A stretch of 64,000 nt of DNA from Amoebidium appalachense (Eukaryota; Ichthyosporea): the NCBI GenBank assembly GCA_963693365.1, contig CAVNZM010000001.1, positions 9,424,001 to 9,488,000 on the forward strand. Direction: 5' to 3'. Positions 23,290-36,962 of the stretch are shown piece after piece. The position numbers and the translations under genes are program-made. Positions within the stretch are counted from its first letter, which is position 1. The number at the start of each line of letters is the position of its first letter. The notes under the pieces are model-generated. The model was not told where the DNA came from and searched no databases. It saw nothing but the letters and a program-made list of their open reading frames with translations.

Positions 23290-24859
23290 AGGGGGTTTAC
23301 ACACTTTTTATTGCGTGGACACTGCCGGAGGCCCAGCCACATTCGACGGCCTACTGCGTTTTCCAGCACAGCCAATCAAATGCAGCCAGTGACATATGTA
23401 CATGCTAGGCAACAATGAGCGCCATCGTAGTATCTGACACCCCTATTACATATTATGGGTAAGCAGAGGCTAGCATCGGTAGCTCCGAAAGAAAGTTAAG
23501 GCACCGGATCACAATATCATACTGTGCAGCATTAATAAGGTGATCTAGGATAGTCATCTTAAAACGGATATATTGAGGAAGAGAGGAAGAAAAGAGAATA
23601 AAACCGCCAATAACCTCCGGTTCTAATACATTAGCTAACAGGTTGCATTTATTGATAGATATGCAGCCGCGAGTAAACCGCCCCCCATACATATTACACA
23701 TACGAGCAGGAGACACCAGAAACCGATTACACCGCCAAGCCATAATCATCTTTGCGTTTTTACACCACACCACATTACGAATAAACGAATCTATGTATGA
23801 ACGAGACTCTCTAACCGTATCCGCCATATAGGCTACTAGTAGTTGGTGTTTTTGCGGTCCTAACACCGGAAGGGACTCAACACGTAGAGTAAAAAGATAT
23901 CTATCAGCCATAGACACTATGATGTAGCCGTACCTCCGGGGGGGGTCGCCAGCCATTCCACATAACGCTCGGCAATGGGCAGAGACGATGAGGAAGGGAA
24001 GAGGTAGAGGGGCGAGTCCGGCGGGGATGCGTGTAGCCGGAAGAGCGGGTGGTCCGGGGCACAAGCGGACAGGCGGGTGATGGGCTCGTGAAATTTAAGG
24101 GCTATTTCGTGTACGCGTTGTGATGGTGGTGTGAGCGCGTAGAGAGAATCAAAAAGGCGTCTAGGGATAGGTGTGGAAAGACCAGTGAGAAACGTACAAC
24201 AAGTTGTGTAGTGGAAATCATCTATTGATTTGAGGACATTAGTAACAGTATCAGGGGGTGCCATAGCTAGTAAGGGCAACCCGTATTCAGACAAAGGGCG
24301 AATATCATGATGTGCGAAATATACTAAGACGATTGTATAGGTGGACAGTATGAGAGAGAGTAGCAAGATACACATCCCTAAATAACCGAAGACACCTGCC
24401 TGCACTCTCCACCCGACGGTCGATCATCCGTTTGAAACATATGCCCCATTCGTCCACCGGAATCCCCAAATACTTGTATTCGATTGGGCGAGGGAGGGGA
24501 CTGCCGAAAATACAAACGTCGTCCCATGCCGGTATCGATTTTGATAAAAGGGCACACTTTTTGACATTAATCTGCATATCGTTGCGCTGGCACCAATGTT
24601 CAACCACACGAATGTATTGCCGTAGTTCGAGAGGATCGGATGACATAAGCACAATATCGTCGGCAAAAAAGAGGGCGGGGGGAGCCTGGGATGGCAACCC
24701 CCCGTCAATTTGTGCCGCAGAAAGAGTGTCGGCTATATCATCAACTTGAATATACAGGTTGAAAAGAAGAGGACTTAGCAGGGACCCTTGAAGTACCCTG
24801 CGTGTGCGGGTAAACCCTGGGGATAGCCGCCCATTAACCACCGCTCGTCCGCGCCAAGG
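23290..24859 (-). pseudogene. Non-LTR retrotransposon RT fragment inserted in copy B
   Basis: The 1570-bp insert is absent from copy A and flanked by CCAAGG on both sides (23284-23289, 24854-24859), compatible with a short target duplication. On the minus strand it begins inside an RT domain: GRAVVNGRLSPGF, QGSLLSPLLFNLYI, and the catalytic FADDIVLMSS with downstream INVKKC and YKYLGIPVD. This is the LINE-type RT order through the thumb. Beyond about 24320 the reading frame shifts, and C-terminal sequence continues in two further frames to the stop near 23453. It lacks the N-terminal half and is frameshifted, so it is inactive. No endonuclease domain is recognised. Confidence 0.8.
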
Positions 24860-27329
24860 ATCTAATTGAAAAATGCCGCAGGTTTTCATTGGCTGGCTTC
24901 GATTTCGCCATGCATTTTCCCGCCACATTCCAAAAATCTGATATTTAGCCAATGAAAACCTGCGACATTTCATGTAGCCAATGACAACCTGCGGCATTTT
25001 GGACGATGTTTTGGCGTGAATCTTTGCTACCGGTGCTGGATTGGGATTTGGTTCTACTGTAGAGCAGAAAACGAATCGGCCAGGAGAAGAATAAAAAAAA
25101 CCGTGTTTGATATCTATTTTTTTGCATGCGTGGTACGCATCTAACGCGTACTGCTCAACGTTGGGGATGGCTGGTTCGCGCCAAATTTTGTGATATCACC
25201 TATCATTAATTAGCCTTATGCCTACGCATGACAAACAGGTTTATTAAAAATTTAATAATTGTTAAACATTTTTTAAGCAGTCTATTTTTTAACGAAAAGC
25301 CCTCTAAATGAATCCTTGTGAGGCCCCGCCAAGGTGGCTCAAAAATCCGATAGCCTACATTGCGTAGACCATCTAATTACGTCATTATGAACTGATGTAG
25401 TCTTTCGACGCCACCGCGGCGGGGCAAAAATTTATGGCTAGGCAACATCCCATTAGCCAATGAAAAACTGGATAGCTTTTCAATTAGAATCCTTGTGAGG
25501 CCCCACCATGGGGGCAGGCAAATTCTATAGCCTACATTGCGTAGACCATCTAATTACGTCATTTCGATGTAGTTTTCCACCGCCGTGAGGGGGCCGAGAT
25601 TTGGGGCTACCCCACCCCCCTCCCTCCTTTTCTCTCACAACCCCTCTCTATCCAGTATCTCACTGGGTTTTCCATTTTGTTAATCACATTCAACATGCAA
25701 ACACTGAAACATTCAAACCCTGCATCACAGGACCCCATCACGCATGAGTTCAAGAACACAAACAGCAAAGGCCTTCTACGCAACTGGGTGACCCTCTTCA
25801 CCCGCAGGGGGGTTAGGATTGCCCCTTCAAAGACTATCTGATACCATCCGCCCCCCCCCCCCCCCCCCTCCTCCCGCCTCCCCCCCCCCCCCCCCCCCCC
25901 CAACCCATGCCCCCCCCCCCCCCCCCCTCCCCGCGCGGAGAATACATGCCATACCCCGATTTTCCCATCATTATATACCTTTGTTTAACGTCAACTTTAC
26001 AGCCGACTGTTGATCTGTCACAGAGGTTATGATCCCATCCCACCCAGTCATTTTAGGAGTGAGCTGGGTTAATTGATTGGCTGTTTTATGTCATGGATGA
26101 ATGTATACTTGACTTCCGAAGGCCAAACTTGGAGAGGTTTCGTGTTCTTAAAGGCTAGTGCTACCTAAGGTTTGATGTTAAGCTTAAAACAGTATTTTCA
26201 TAAGGGACATTCATCATCCAATATGCCCGATGTGGTAAATTAGTTTGCTACAAAAACCTGATGTCGGTGAACGTAACTTTCTGTGGTGTCGGAAATCTGT
26301 GCCTGTCGGAGGTAATCAATGAATGCAATGCAGCCTGCCAAATTGTTGTGTGCAAATGCTGTCTGCTTATAGTGTATTACTGGCAACAAATATTAGACAT
26401 TGTTATGGCATATGTTTGTCAACTAAGCAGCATGGCATTGCAGATGTAGCGAGACCCCACGATGTGTCGTGCTTTGAAAGTACACAGAACATGACCAAGC
26501 CCTTTGCAGCAATGAGGCGGTTGGTTTAATAATATCTGTACAGCGGCAGCACAAGCAGCAAATGTGATGTATGGACGCGCGGGGGGGGGGGGGGGGGGGG
26601 GGGGGGGCAGGCCGCGTTCAATCTGTAATCGTAGTGTTAAGTAGAAAGTCGCAGGAAGGGTGCATGACATTGTGGTATGTAGTGACGAGAATGTATGTAC
26701 AGACTGTGAGGGTGATATATATTGATCGGTATGTATACGCAGTTCCCATGCCGTCTCCTAAATACCTGCATGACATAACCCTAGGATTTATAAATACTAA
26801 CCCGAGCGCCTTGGTTGGTGCACGATATGGAAACAAGATACCCTTGGTGATACAATAAAACTTGGGGGGGGGGGGGGGGGGGGGGGATGGGGAGGAGGAC
26901 AGAAGAGTGTGAGAAATTTAAAGAAGGGGAGAGGGAGAGCGAGAATTGGCTTTAAAGGGCCTCTCTGTGTGTCTGTGCACTGTCCATGCGATTGCATGCG
27001 CGAGAGTTTGTGTGTGTGTGTGTTAACGTTGCGGGACGAACATGAGTTGCAGCTGTGGGGGAGTATGAGGCCATGATATATATTTTCCCCCTCGAGGCCA
27101 CCCCTTGTGCACCTGAAATGAATTCGAATCATCGAAGCCCCCCCAAGCCCCCTCCCTCCTCCTCCCCCCTCCCGCCCCTTTTCCCCTCCCCCCCCAAATC
27201 ACCACCACCACCAGCTCCACCTCCTCCACCTCCCCCCGTCCCCCCCTTTCTCCCCCCCCCCCCCCCCCCCCCTCCCCTCCCCCCTCCCCCGTGCTCCCTC
27301 CCCTCCCCTCCCGCCCCCCCTGTCTTCCC

Positions 27330-27361
<32 letters not shown>

Positions 27362-29700
27362 CCCCTCCCCCCAGGCGCGCTCCCCTCCCCCCTCCCGCTG
27401 TCCCTCTGCTAGAAGGGCCTGTTCAGGGGCCTGTTGCCTGCACTGTTGTCAATTTGGTTTTTCATGTCATCCGCCTTATTGTTTTACATCAGACCCTTCC
27501 CCCCTATGTTTCTAAAGGTGACCATAACGGTTACTCCCCCCCCCCCCCCCCCCCCCCCCTCCTCCCCTTCCCCTACCAATTTTCCTACCCCCCCCCCCCC
27601 TCCCCTCCCCACCACTTTTCCCTCCTCCCCTACCCCCCCCCCCCCCCCTCCTCCCCCTTCTCCGACTCCAGCTCAAAATTCGTGACTTTCATCGATACAT
27701 ACTCAAATGCGGACACAACGACAGATCCTAATCATGAGATGGCAGAATGAGGTGGCAGAATGTAGACATCGGAACAATTGTTATGTGGCATGGTGACGTT
27801 CCCGTCGGTCTTTGCCTCAGAGCATCCCCAGTTCTATGTGGGGAAACTTCATCTTCTAGGTTACCCTTGAAATATACCTAAGCATTAACCCTTTGTCACG
27901 ATCCCGTGGCGGCCCCTCAAGGCGAACAGCATGGAGATGTTGGAATGGGGACTGCGACATCCCATCATACACCACATTATTTGTGAATCTCTAAACATTT
28001 TCCAAGCACTGTTGACTATGTATTCTATTTGGTCATTAAGCTACTGGACAGCAGTCAACGGTGAATCCTTTGTGTGGGTGCGGTCACAGGCCCGGCCCAA
28101 GTTCATGACACCGAGAATGACACCGTGGTCACCGAGTCGCGACGTGATCACCCGGCGTCACCGTTAAAGGCTTTGGCTTACTGTGAGCCACCATGTTACC
28201 TCCTACACCTCTACAACCTTTGGAAATTCAAATTTGCCCATGCATGGCGACACCAGTCACCTGCAGGCCGAGGCAGGGCTAGAAATTACATTTTCTCACG
28301 TCGCTTATATACCCCCCCCTCCCTCTCCCCTACTCTAGAGATTTCCTCTCCCTCTCCCTCCCTCCCTCCCTCTCTCTCTCTCTCTCCCTCTCTCTTTCGC
28401 TCTCTCTCTCTCTCTCTCTCCCCCCCCCCCCCCCCCCTCCCTCCCTCTCTGTCTCTCAAAGGAGTGCACGAGGGGTGTACGAGAGAGAGCTCCCTAGGTC
28501 TGGCGGGGTTAGGGGTGGGAGCGATGGGGGGGAGGGGGGGGGGGGGAGGTGAGGGGAGGGGGAAGGAGGGGCGGTTGGCAGAGGAGGGGGGGAGAAGGGG
28601 GGGGAGGGGCCCGGGGGGAGGGAGGGAGAGTGAAAGACGAGGGAAACCCACCACAGCATCAGCGGAATCGTGGTTAGTCTCACTGGCATACTTCACCACA
28701 AAGTAGGAGAATGTGTGTGTTTGTATGTGGGTGGGTGGGGGTGTGGAGGTGAGGGGGGGGAGAGGGGGGGGGGGGGGGAGGGGGGAGGGGGGAGGGGAGG
28801 AGGGGGGTGTGGAGGGGGGGATCCGGTCAGCACGGCCTAAATAATTGGTTCCGAACCCCCTCCTCCCCCCTCCCCCCCCCCCCCCCCCCCCCCCAACACG
28901 CACACACACACACACGCACGCACGCACGCACGCACGCACACCCACCCACACACACCTGTCTCACACATTTTTCCATTTACCAAACCTTAACTCAGTGCCA
29001 CTGGCACCAACCGCTGAAAGGGGAGGGGGGGGTGGGGTATTGCCGCTTCCTTTTTGTGGGCAGGAGGCGGGGGAAGGGGAGAGGATGGGGAGGGGGGGGG
29101 GGGGGGGGGGGGGGGGAGATGAAATCTGTAACCGTTGTTTTTGGAAGCAAACTGTTCTTTCGAGGCAGGTAGCTGTATTGTCCGTGACTAAGCCATTCAG
29201 GTTCATTATGACATTGTCCGTCAATAAAATTCTAACGCTAGATTTTTTGGAAGATTTAAGTTTCTAGCTGTCTAGCCCCCATGGCACATATGAAATTTAA
29301 GATTTTTCTCCTTGTCCTTGTGGGCTAGGGGGGTCTGGGACTAAGATTCTAGCTGGCTAGGGCCGAAATCCACGTAATAAATCTTATGTTCGGCCTACCC
29401 CTGTATGTAACTGTATTATCATTTGCTGAAGAGTTTGCTGTTGTATCATCTTTGTTTGAAATAGTGGGTTTCTACTATCCGAAAAGGTGTTGTTTCTATC
29501 GCATCCTTCTCAACATGATTCAAATCCAATCCCTTAAAAAGTAATCAACACTGAGATCACGGCCACGAACGGTTAGCTCCATGGCAGCAGCAAATGTAGA
29601 ACAGCACTAAATTTAAAGGCATTAAATCCTAGCATACGGTATTCAATTAAACGGCATTAAAAGAGACTCAGGGATGGCATGAGAGCATAAACCTGCTACA
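24860..29700. other. Copy B, low-complexity and non-coding stretch
   Basis: Matches 11385-16500 of copy A: inverted CCAATGAAAACCTGCG motifs at 24875-25000, the GAATCCTTG direct repeats at 25310 and 25487, poly-C/poly-G blocks and shortened CT tracts. No gene supported. Confidence 0.7.
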
Positions 29701-29706
29701 ACCAGT

Positions 29707-30066
29707 GAGTTGCTTCGCGTTGATCTAAATATCTATATACTTGGCGAATTTAGAGAACCAATGTCGTTCTCTAAATATCTAAAAGTCTGCTCGATTCGCG
29801 TAGAGCAGTTTAGAAACTGAATCGTAGATCACGATTCTATTGGATAAGAGATATTTAGGCGAGTTCCAAGGACCAATCGTTTCATTCTAGACATCTAAAA
29901 CCCCCCCCCCCCCCTCTTCCAGATGCGCCCATCTGGAAGAGGGTAGAAATCAATCTAGATTTTATGCAAACTTTAAAAATTAACAGAGCGATCGGATTGC
30001 AAAAGTTTAATACGCAAATTTAAAAATATAGATATTTAGAAATTTAAGATCAACGCGAAGCGGCTC
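29707..30066. mobile_element. MITE-like inverted-repeat element, copy B
   Basis: Counterpart of 16505-16867 with the same GCTTCGCGTTGATCT inverted ends, the same internal hairpin and a few substitutions and small deletions around the central C run. Confidence 0.65.
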
Positions 30067-30228
30067 AGTAACTAACGAACTCAGTTCTGAGGTATGAATT
30101 TGAAAGCTCACGCTGTTCGCCTTGTGTACTTGTCAAGAACATGGAGTACAAGGGTACTTGGGCCGAATTCAGAATTTTACCGAAATCTAAGATTCTAGCA
30201 CATCAAACGTTGAAAAGCTGGCTAGCCA

Positions 30229-30271
<43 letters not shown>

Positions 30272-30872
30272 ACCCACCCAACCACCCCACACACACACAC
30301 ACACACGCAAAAAAAAAAAAGAACAAAAAAACAAAAACAAATGATAATTGCGATTGTTTAAGTTTGTCCATGTGGTTAGGGGGGTCTGGAAACGTTTTCT
30401 AGCTGGTTACAGCCGAAATTCACCGGCCCTCGTGAGTAATTAACTTATCATGCCGGTTTCACCACTAGTTAGTTGCCTGAAGAGCAGAGGATGGGCTAGA
30501 ATTTAAACTGCGGTCTTTTACTGTTCACTACATGATAATAAATCAAGAGAATTTCTATTACATAAGCTATGAGAATCCGAAGGCTATTCTGCTGAATCAT
30601 TTTCACACTAAGGCCCAGTAAACGTGTGGCGAGCAAATAACGTACAATGGAAAAACCCGATAATGGCCAACCCACCAACCAACGGGCGCATAAGTAAATG
30701 TCTCGAAAGTGATTGGGCCGGTAGCGAGGAGGAGCAAAAGAATGGAAGAGAAAATAAGCCATGGGCGGGGAGGGGGGCGCGGGGGGGGGCGGGGCGGGCA
30801 GGGGGAGAGTTGGTAGGAGGAGCCTCCGGGGGGGGGGGGGGGGGGGGGGATGAGTGCGTACGTGTGGGAGAG

Positions 30873-30952
<80 letters not shown>

Positions 30953-31028
30953 GTACGCGTGCGTGTGTGTACGCGCGCGCATGCATTGCAGTAGGTGCTT
31001 GTGTGTTTGTCAGTGTGTGTGTGTGTTA

Positions 31029-31093
<65 letters not shown>

Positions 31094-31465
31094 CGTGCGT
31101 GCGCTAGAGTTTTGTAATGACGTGTTTCTCAAGCCAATCAATACATCTAATAAACAGGTCATAGTTATGATGTGTGTTTAGTATATATAAAATCAAGGAT
31201 GTTGTAATTTTCAGGTAAGCTATCTTTCTGGGTGTCTGTTGTGAATGTGTCGTGTGTGCTGCGGTATTATGTGATCTATCAAACTACATTTGGCAATACA
31301 TGACCGTTTAAGCTGGCGTATGTGTGTGTTGTATGGGCATGCAAACGATGCCACCTTATACTTAGTAGACCTCCACTGTATGGCACGTGTACAGTTAAAG
31401 CGTGGTAAGTGGTCAATAATACTGGGCCGTCAGCTAAAGAAAGACCAATTCTACAGGAAGGTAAT

Positions 31466-31599
31466 ATGTATTTAGGTGTTACACATTTGCAAGTGCCATA
31501 TTGGCAATTTGATTTAGGCGGTCATTATATATATGTATTTAGGTGTTACACATTTGCAAGTGCCATATTGGCAATTTGATTTAGGCGGTCATTATATAT
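31466..31599. repeat. 67-bp perfect tandem duplication, copy B
   Basis: Same doublet as 18251-18384, starting ATGTATTTAGG at 31466 and again 67 bases later. Confidence 0.9.
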
Positions 31600-32151
31600 A
31601 AAACGAGACATAAGGCTTAGTTTTTCAAGCTTAGTTTTCAAGGTGTCTGCTTTCATCGGGTCTAGTGTCGTGATGATGTACATGTCTAATAAGTAAGTGG
31701 CAGTCCAAAGTCACACGCACACTGTTGCGGGATTTATTTGTATTTGTGCCCGGTAAGAAGGAGAGAGAGAGGGAAGGAAAGAGGGGAGAGGTTGGGAGGG
31801 GGCAGGTCGGATAGAGAAGAGAGGGTGGGAGGGCAAATAATTCTTTAAGCGGCTTATGTGCTTACACACATGCACACACCACAACCTTTACAGCTCACGA
31901 TTATTGTGAAGGTAGGTGTCTTAGCTTTTTCACTCAATGCTCATCCCTACACGTGTGGATCGAACATTCGGTATATAAACAAGGAAGCAAGCACGGACGG
32001 CTACAAATTTAAAGTGCATGCGGATGTACGAATAAAATGTAAACTCGCGCCGTTTGCGTGCTCGCTGCATACAGATCCGCCCTGTATTCGCTATGTACTT
32101 GATCACTCGAATGGAACAAAAGTCGCATGATGGATCAATCATCAGCGCGCG

Positions 32152-32225
32152 TACCTTTTGGCCTACCGGTTAGAGCTCCCAGCTCGCAGCTGCGAGGATT
32201 GAGGTTCGAATCCCCATGTCTGCCA
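32152..32225 (+). repeat. tRNA-like sequence, copy B
   Basis: Same boxes A and B as 18937-19010, with no acceptor stem. SINE head or tRNA pseudogene. Confidence 0.55.
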
Positions 32226-32530
32226 TGTCAAATTTTGTGTCCCCGAGACGCATCAAAGTTTACAAAAAAGACTTTTTCATAACCTGGTCGTGCGCTTGAG
32301 CTTAGGTACAAAATGAAATTTATTCTTGGATACAGCGTGCCGCCAGGGTCATTACGCTAAATCCAGGTGAATGAAGGACCACCACCATCGTTGTGCGTGA
32401 ACAATGGTAAAAAAACTTGCTAGGCACAAACAACTTTTCATAATAAGTGACATAATAAGTGACAGAATAAAGGCATATAACGTAGGGGCAAAATACATAA
32501 TTCTTGTTTCACAAAATCGAAATTCGGATT

Positions 32531-33058
32531 TTAAGCCGTTCCGTCCACCACCTCTCCGTCAACCACATCCGCGGAGCCATCCACAATAACCACGTTATCA
32601 GCGGCGGCCGGCCCAGGGGCGGAAGCCGGCGCGACGACGTTAACCGCGACGCGACCGGGCTGAGTCCCCACATTAACAGCCGCACGAGCTGGAGCAGGGC
32701 GAGAAGCAACACGGGTGTTGGCAGTAGTAGTAGGGGTGGTCCTCACACAACCATTGGCCCAACCCCCCCATGTGGTACCCGCGCCGCACGCAGGGCGGAC
32801 AACGCACCCGGTGCGCCAATCACGGAACTCGGTGCCCGGGGGGCAGTCGGTGGCACCGCAGCCCCACCACCACCAGGCCTGGCCCTGGGGGCAGTTGTTG
32901 TTGTTAACGGCAGTGGCACTGACGCAGCCACCCCACCCCCACCATCCCGCCACGGTCCCGGCAGGGCAGTTCGCGGTGGGGCCCCATCCCCAGTTGCCGA
33001 CAGCTTCGGCGCTGGAGGCGCAGGCGAGGGCGGCGGCGGCGATGGCGGTCAACTGCAT
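32531..33058 (-). CDS. Secreted Trp/Cys-rich repeat protein, copy B
   Basis: The translation of this 175-residue frame is identical to the copy-A protein: signal peptide, four C-x-x-G ... W ... GC modules, Ala/Pro/Val tail with VVDG repeats. Flanks also match, including the downstream AATAAA and upstream TATAAGAG. Both copies could therefore be expressed. Function unknown; extracellular location is inferred from the signal peptide and paired cysteines. Confidence 0.65.
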   Translation of the reverse strand: MQLTAIAAAALACASSAEAVGNWGWGPTANCPAGTVAGWWGWGGCVSATAVNNNNCPQGQAWWWWGCGATDCPPGTEFRDWRTGCVVRPACGAGTTWGGWANGCVRTTPTTTANTRVASRPAPARAAVNVGTQPGRVAVNVVAPASAPGPAAADNVVIVDGSADVVDGEVVDGTA

Positions 33059-34059
33059 TTTAGCGCGTTTGAAGAAAAAAGTAACTTTTGAAAGATAGGA
33101 AACGCGTCTGTTTTTTTGCGTCGCTGTAAAACTGAGGCTCTGATGGCACTACTGCAGAGATTTATACTTGCTTGATGATTGGAACTACCAATAAAAATGG
33201 ACCCTCACACTTAATTATTGCTGATTGTGATTGGCTGAATATTGAAATGACTAAATCCCCAGCGATTGTTTACTCTTCTATTTGGGGTTAGCAATAGCGA
33301 AAAAAGAAATTGCGGTGGCACTGGTTAAGGCAGTTTCAAGTAGGTGTTTCACCTTTTTTCGTCTCGGTAGTCTCTTATAAGAGAACTCCGTAGTATAGAT
33401 ATTTTTCTGTAATTAGCTAACCGTTTTCGGTCTTCGCTGCAAAAAGTTATTGTTCGCCACTTACAGTGTATAAAAACGTATCATAACAGAGCCTAAGTTT
33501 TTTGAAGAAATTTTGGAATTGAATAGATCCAGTCAAAAGAAATAAAATAAAAGCTAATCGTATAGAGCCCCCCTTCGCCGCATTTTTGAAAAGTTTTGGC
33601 CTACTCATTGATTGGCTCCGCATGCAAAATACATTTGAATATGAATCATTGTGAACCAATCACTGTCCAGCAATCAGATCTATTCAGTCTCGCACAGTGC
33701 AAAAAACATACACATTATATTCAAATCAAAGTTTCGTTTGCACTATATTTTTAGAAATTATTTTTTCGAGCAAGAATAAGACGCTGCTTGTGTTCGAAAG
33801 TGCGGTTTTATGTAGAATACATTCATTCATTCCGCGCCCGCTCGCTTTCGAGGCCCTCTAGTTTCCAAAAACGCTGCATTACGGTACACCATAGATGACG
33901 AAGCCGCGAGGCTCCGCCGCGTATCCGTATCGACATCGGGGTTTACACACTTTATCGATATCTGTGTGCGGACGTCCTTGAAGCTAAAACAAACAAGACC
34001 GTGGGTTTCTCTTATTTATCAAGACTCCGGTCACCCATAGACCAGCTAGCGGTGTTCAT

Positions 34060-34419
34060 TCAGGGAACAGTTGAGGGAGCGACTGATAGCTTGTATCTAT
34101 ATCTTCGCGTTTGTGGTTTTTGGAAAAACTGACAGAGCCTAGCTGATACATTGGTGACCAAGTCATGATGTTTTGCAGAATGGTGGCCCAAATGCAACAT
34201 CAGAGGCCCCGGTATAAATTCGAAATAGAACGAACCGAAAAGGGGGTGGTGGAAATCTTCTGGAGCTAGGATTATGTAGTAGGGAAATACCATGGGAGCT
34301 CGAGGGCAGGAGGTTGGCTCGGCGTGGGGCGGAGGAGGGGAGGGACCATCAATCCACCCATTCCCATGGGGGGTGGCTGCGCCATGGTGATCGTTGTATC
34401 CGGTAGGTATCATCATCAT
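34060..34419 (-). CDS. Hypothetical 119-residue frame, copy B
   Basis: Counterpart of 20845-21204 with the same predicted residues. No family recognised; may be non-coding. Confidence 0.25.
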   Translation of the reverse strand: MMMIPTGYNDHHGAATPHGNGWIDGPSPPPPHAEPTSCPRAPMVFPYYIILAPEDFHHPLFGSFYFEFIPGPLMLHLGHHSAKHHDLVTNVSARLCQFFQKPQTRRYRYKLSVAPSTVP

Positions 34420-34499
34420 GATACGTGGGTATTTAGCATCGTCGTCCGGGTGCTGTTAAAAACTCACTCCGTATAATTAATTTAAAGTATTCATGACTT

Positions 34500-35310
<811 letters not shown>

Positions 35311-35520
35311 GCCCCCTAGCTAGACCTTCTCCCTACCCCGGCTCCCCCCCACAAAACCCTCCGTCAGGTCTCCCCTATTGGGATTTCATTCAATGTTATG
35401 ATGGCCACCCCACCGTCAACGTCGAACTACTGCCATCGTTACTATGCTACTTTGGCTTCTGCAATATTACAGTGTCACACGTGCACATACACACAGACAC
35501 ACACAAACGCACACATACAC

Positions 35521-35528
<8 letters not shown>

Positions 35529-35595
<67 letters not shown>
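35529..35595. repeat. (CA)n microsatellite
   Basis: About 33 CA units, followed by imperfect CA-rich sequence to about 35690 and a poly-C/poly-G block at 35836-35942. No gene is supported in 35310-35950. Confidence 0.92.
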
Positions 35596-35597
<2 letters not shown>

Positions 35598-35829
35598 ATC
35601 ACGGTGGCACACACCCACACCCACAGACCCACACCCACACACGCAAACACACACACACAAACACGTACACACACACACACACATGTACACTGCGCGACCA
35701 CCCACAAACATTATCCACAGACACGATTGCACACACCTGATACTCTCTTATCATACACAGACACAGTGCAGACCAAGGTGCGCACACGCTCCTCAATTTC
35801 TATCCACGTTTTTCTCTCTTGCCCCCCAG

Positions 35830-35871
<42 letters not shown>

Positions 35872-35949
35872 CCCCCCCCTCTGAGGCGCTTACTGGCACT
35901 GTGACGGCTATGGGGCAAAGGGGGGGGGGGGGGGGGGGGGGGGCATGAC

Positions 35950-36262
35950 ATGACATACGTAGCAGCTGTTTTTGGAAGAAGTCTATCCTTTCGAGGCGGG
36001 TATGGTAGCTGTATTGTCCATGGCTAAGCTTCTTAAGCCTTTCAAGTTTCAATGATTACGACAGATACTTTGATTAGACTGTATTTGAGGTTACTGTACG
36101 GTATGTTGTTTTGACTAAAAACAGTTTTTAACCACCAGAAAACGGTGGTGTAGTACCGCATACATGAACATGAAAATCCAACCGCATTAAAATTAATCAA
36201 CACTGAGAACACGGTGCTTATTAGTTTTATGGCAGCAGCAAATCTAGAACAGTACCACATAT
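35950..36262. repeat. Diverged third copy of a sequence in the duplicated unit
   Basis: TGTTTTTGGAAG, TTTCGAGGC, GGTAGCTGTATTGTCC and, further on, ATCAACACTGAGA and GGCAGCAGCAAAT occur in the same order as at 15940-16395 (copy A) and 29135-29600 (copy B), with many substitutions and deletions. This is an old dispersed repeat, clearly older than the A/B duplication. 36263-36960 beyond it is intron-like and pyrimidine-rich with no gene seen. Confidence 0.65.
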
Positions 36263-36962
36263 TATTAAATTTACCACCGTTCTGAGTTTGTGTTGTTGGT
36301 TGCAAGCCCATTAGGTCCGCCTACAATTGTCATAAATATGCAATGACTCAAAAGATGGCCCGACGTGAAACACAAGGCCGGCTTGCTCTAGACTCCAGAC
36401 TCAACAATCAAAAAGGATTTCGGTAATAATGGGGATCTTCGTGTGTGTGAGTATTAGAAGTCAGGTGTTACCAAAACCAGGAATCCAAGCAAATATTTTC
36501 GAAACGGTCGTCCCTCCCCCCCCCCCCCCCCCCCCCCCCCCCCACGCACACACACCAAAAAAAGAAATGCCTATGGGCCATACTACAATATCATACATCT
36601 CTCTCCCTCCCTCTATCTCCCCCATTCCCCCCTCACCCCCTGCCCCCCACACCTCCCTTTTCTTTCACTCCCTTAAAGCTCTATACTCCCTCTCTCCCTC
36701 TGTCTCTCCCTCCCTCTCTGTCTCTCTCTCTTTCGCTCTGTCCCCCACTCCTCCATCCCCCCTCCCCCCCGCCCCCCTGCCCCCTCCCCCTTCCTCCCCC
36801 GCTCAGTATCCGAGACTCTCCCCACCCTCCTCTCTCTCCCTCCATCCCTCTCTCTCTCCCCCCCCCCTCCCCCTCCCCCCCCCCCCCCCCCCCCCCCCCG
36901 TCTCCCCCCCCCTCCCTCCCGGTGTGTGGGCGTACGTGGGCGTGTTCGCGTGTTTGGATGCG

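Noticed and set aside
35317-35470. Missing C-terminal exon of the DHHC gene (frame with NPPSGLPYWDFIQC)
   Set aside because: It follows a possible TAG acceptor and is open, but open frames are expected after a C-rich tract and the residues do not align convincingly to the NPF-G-N motif.
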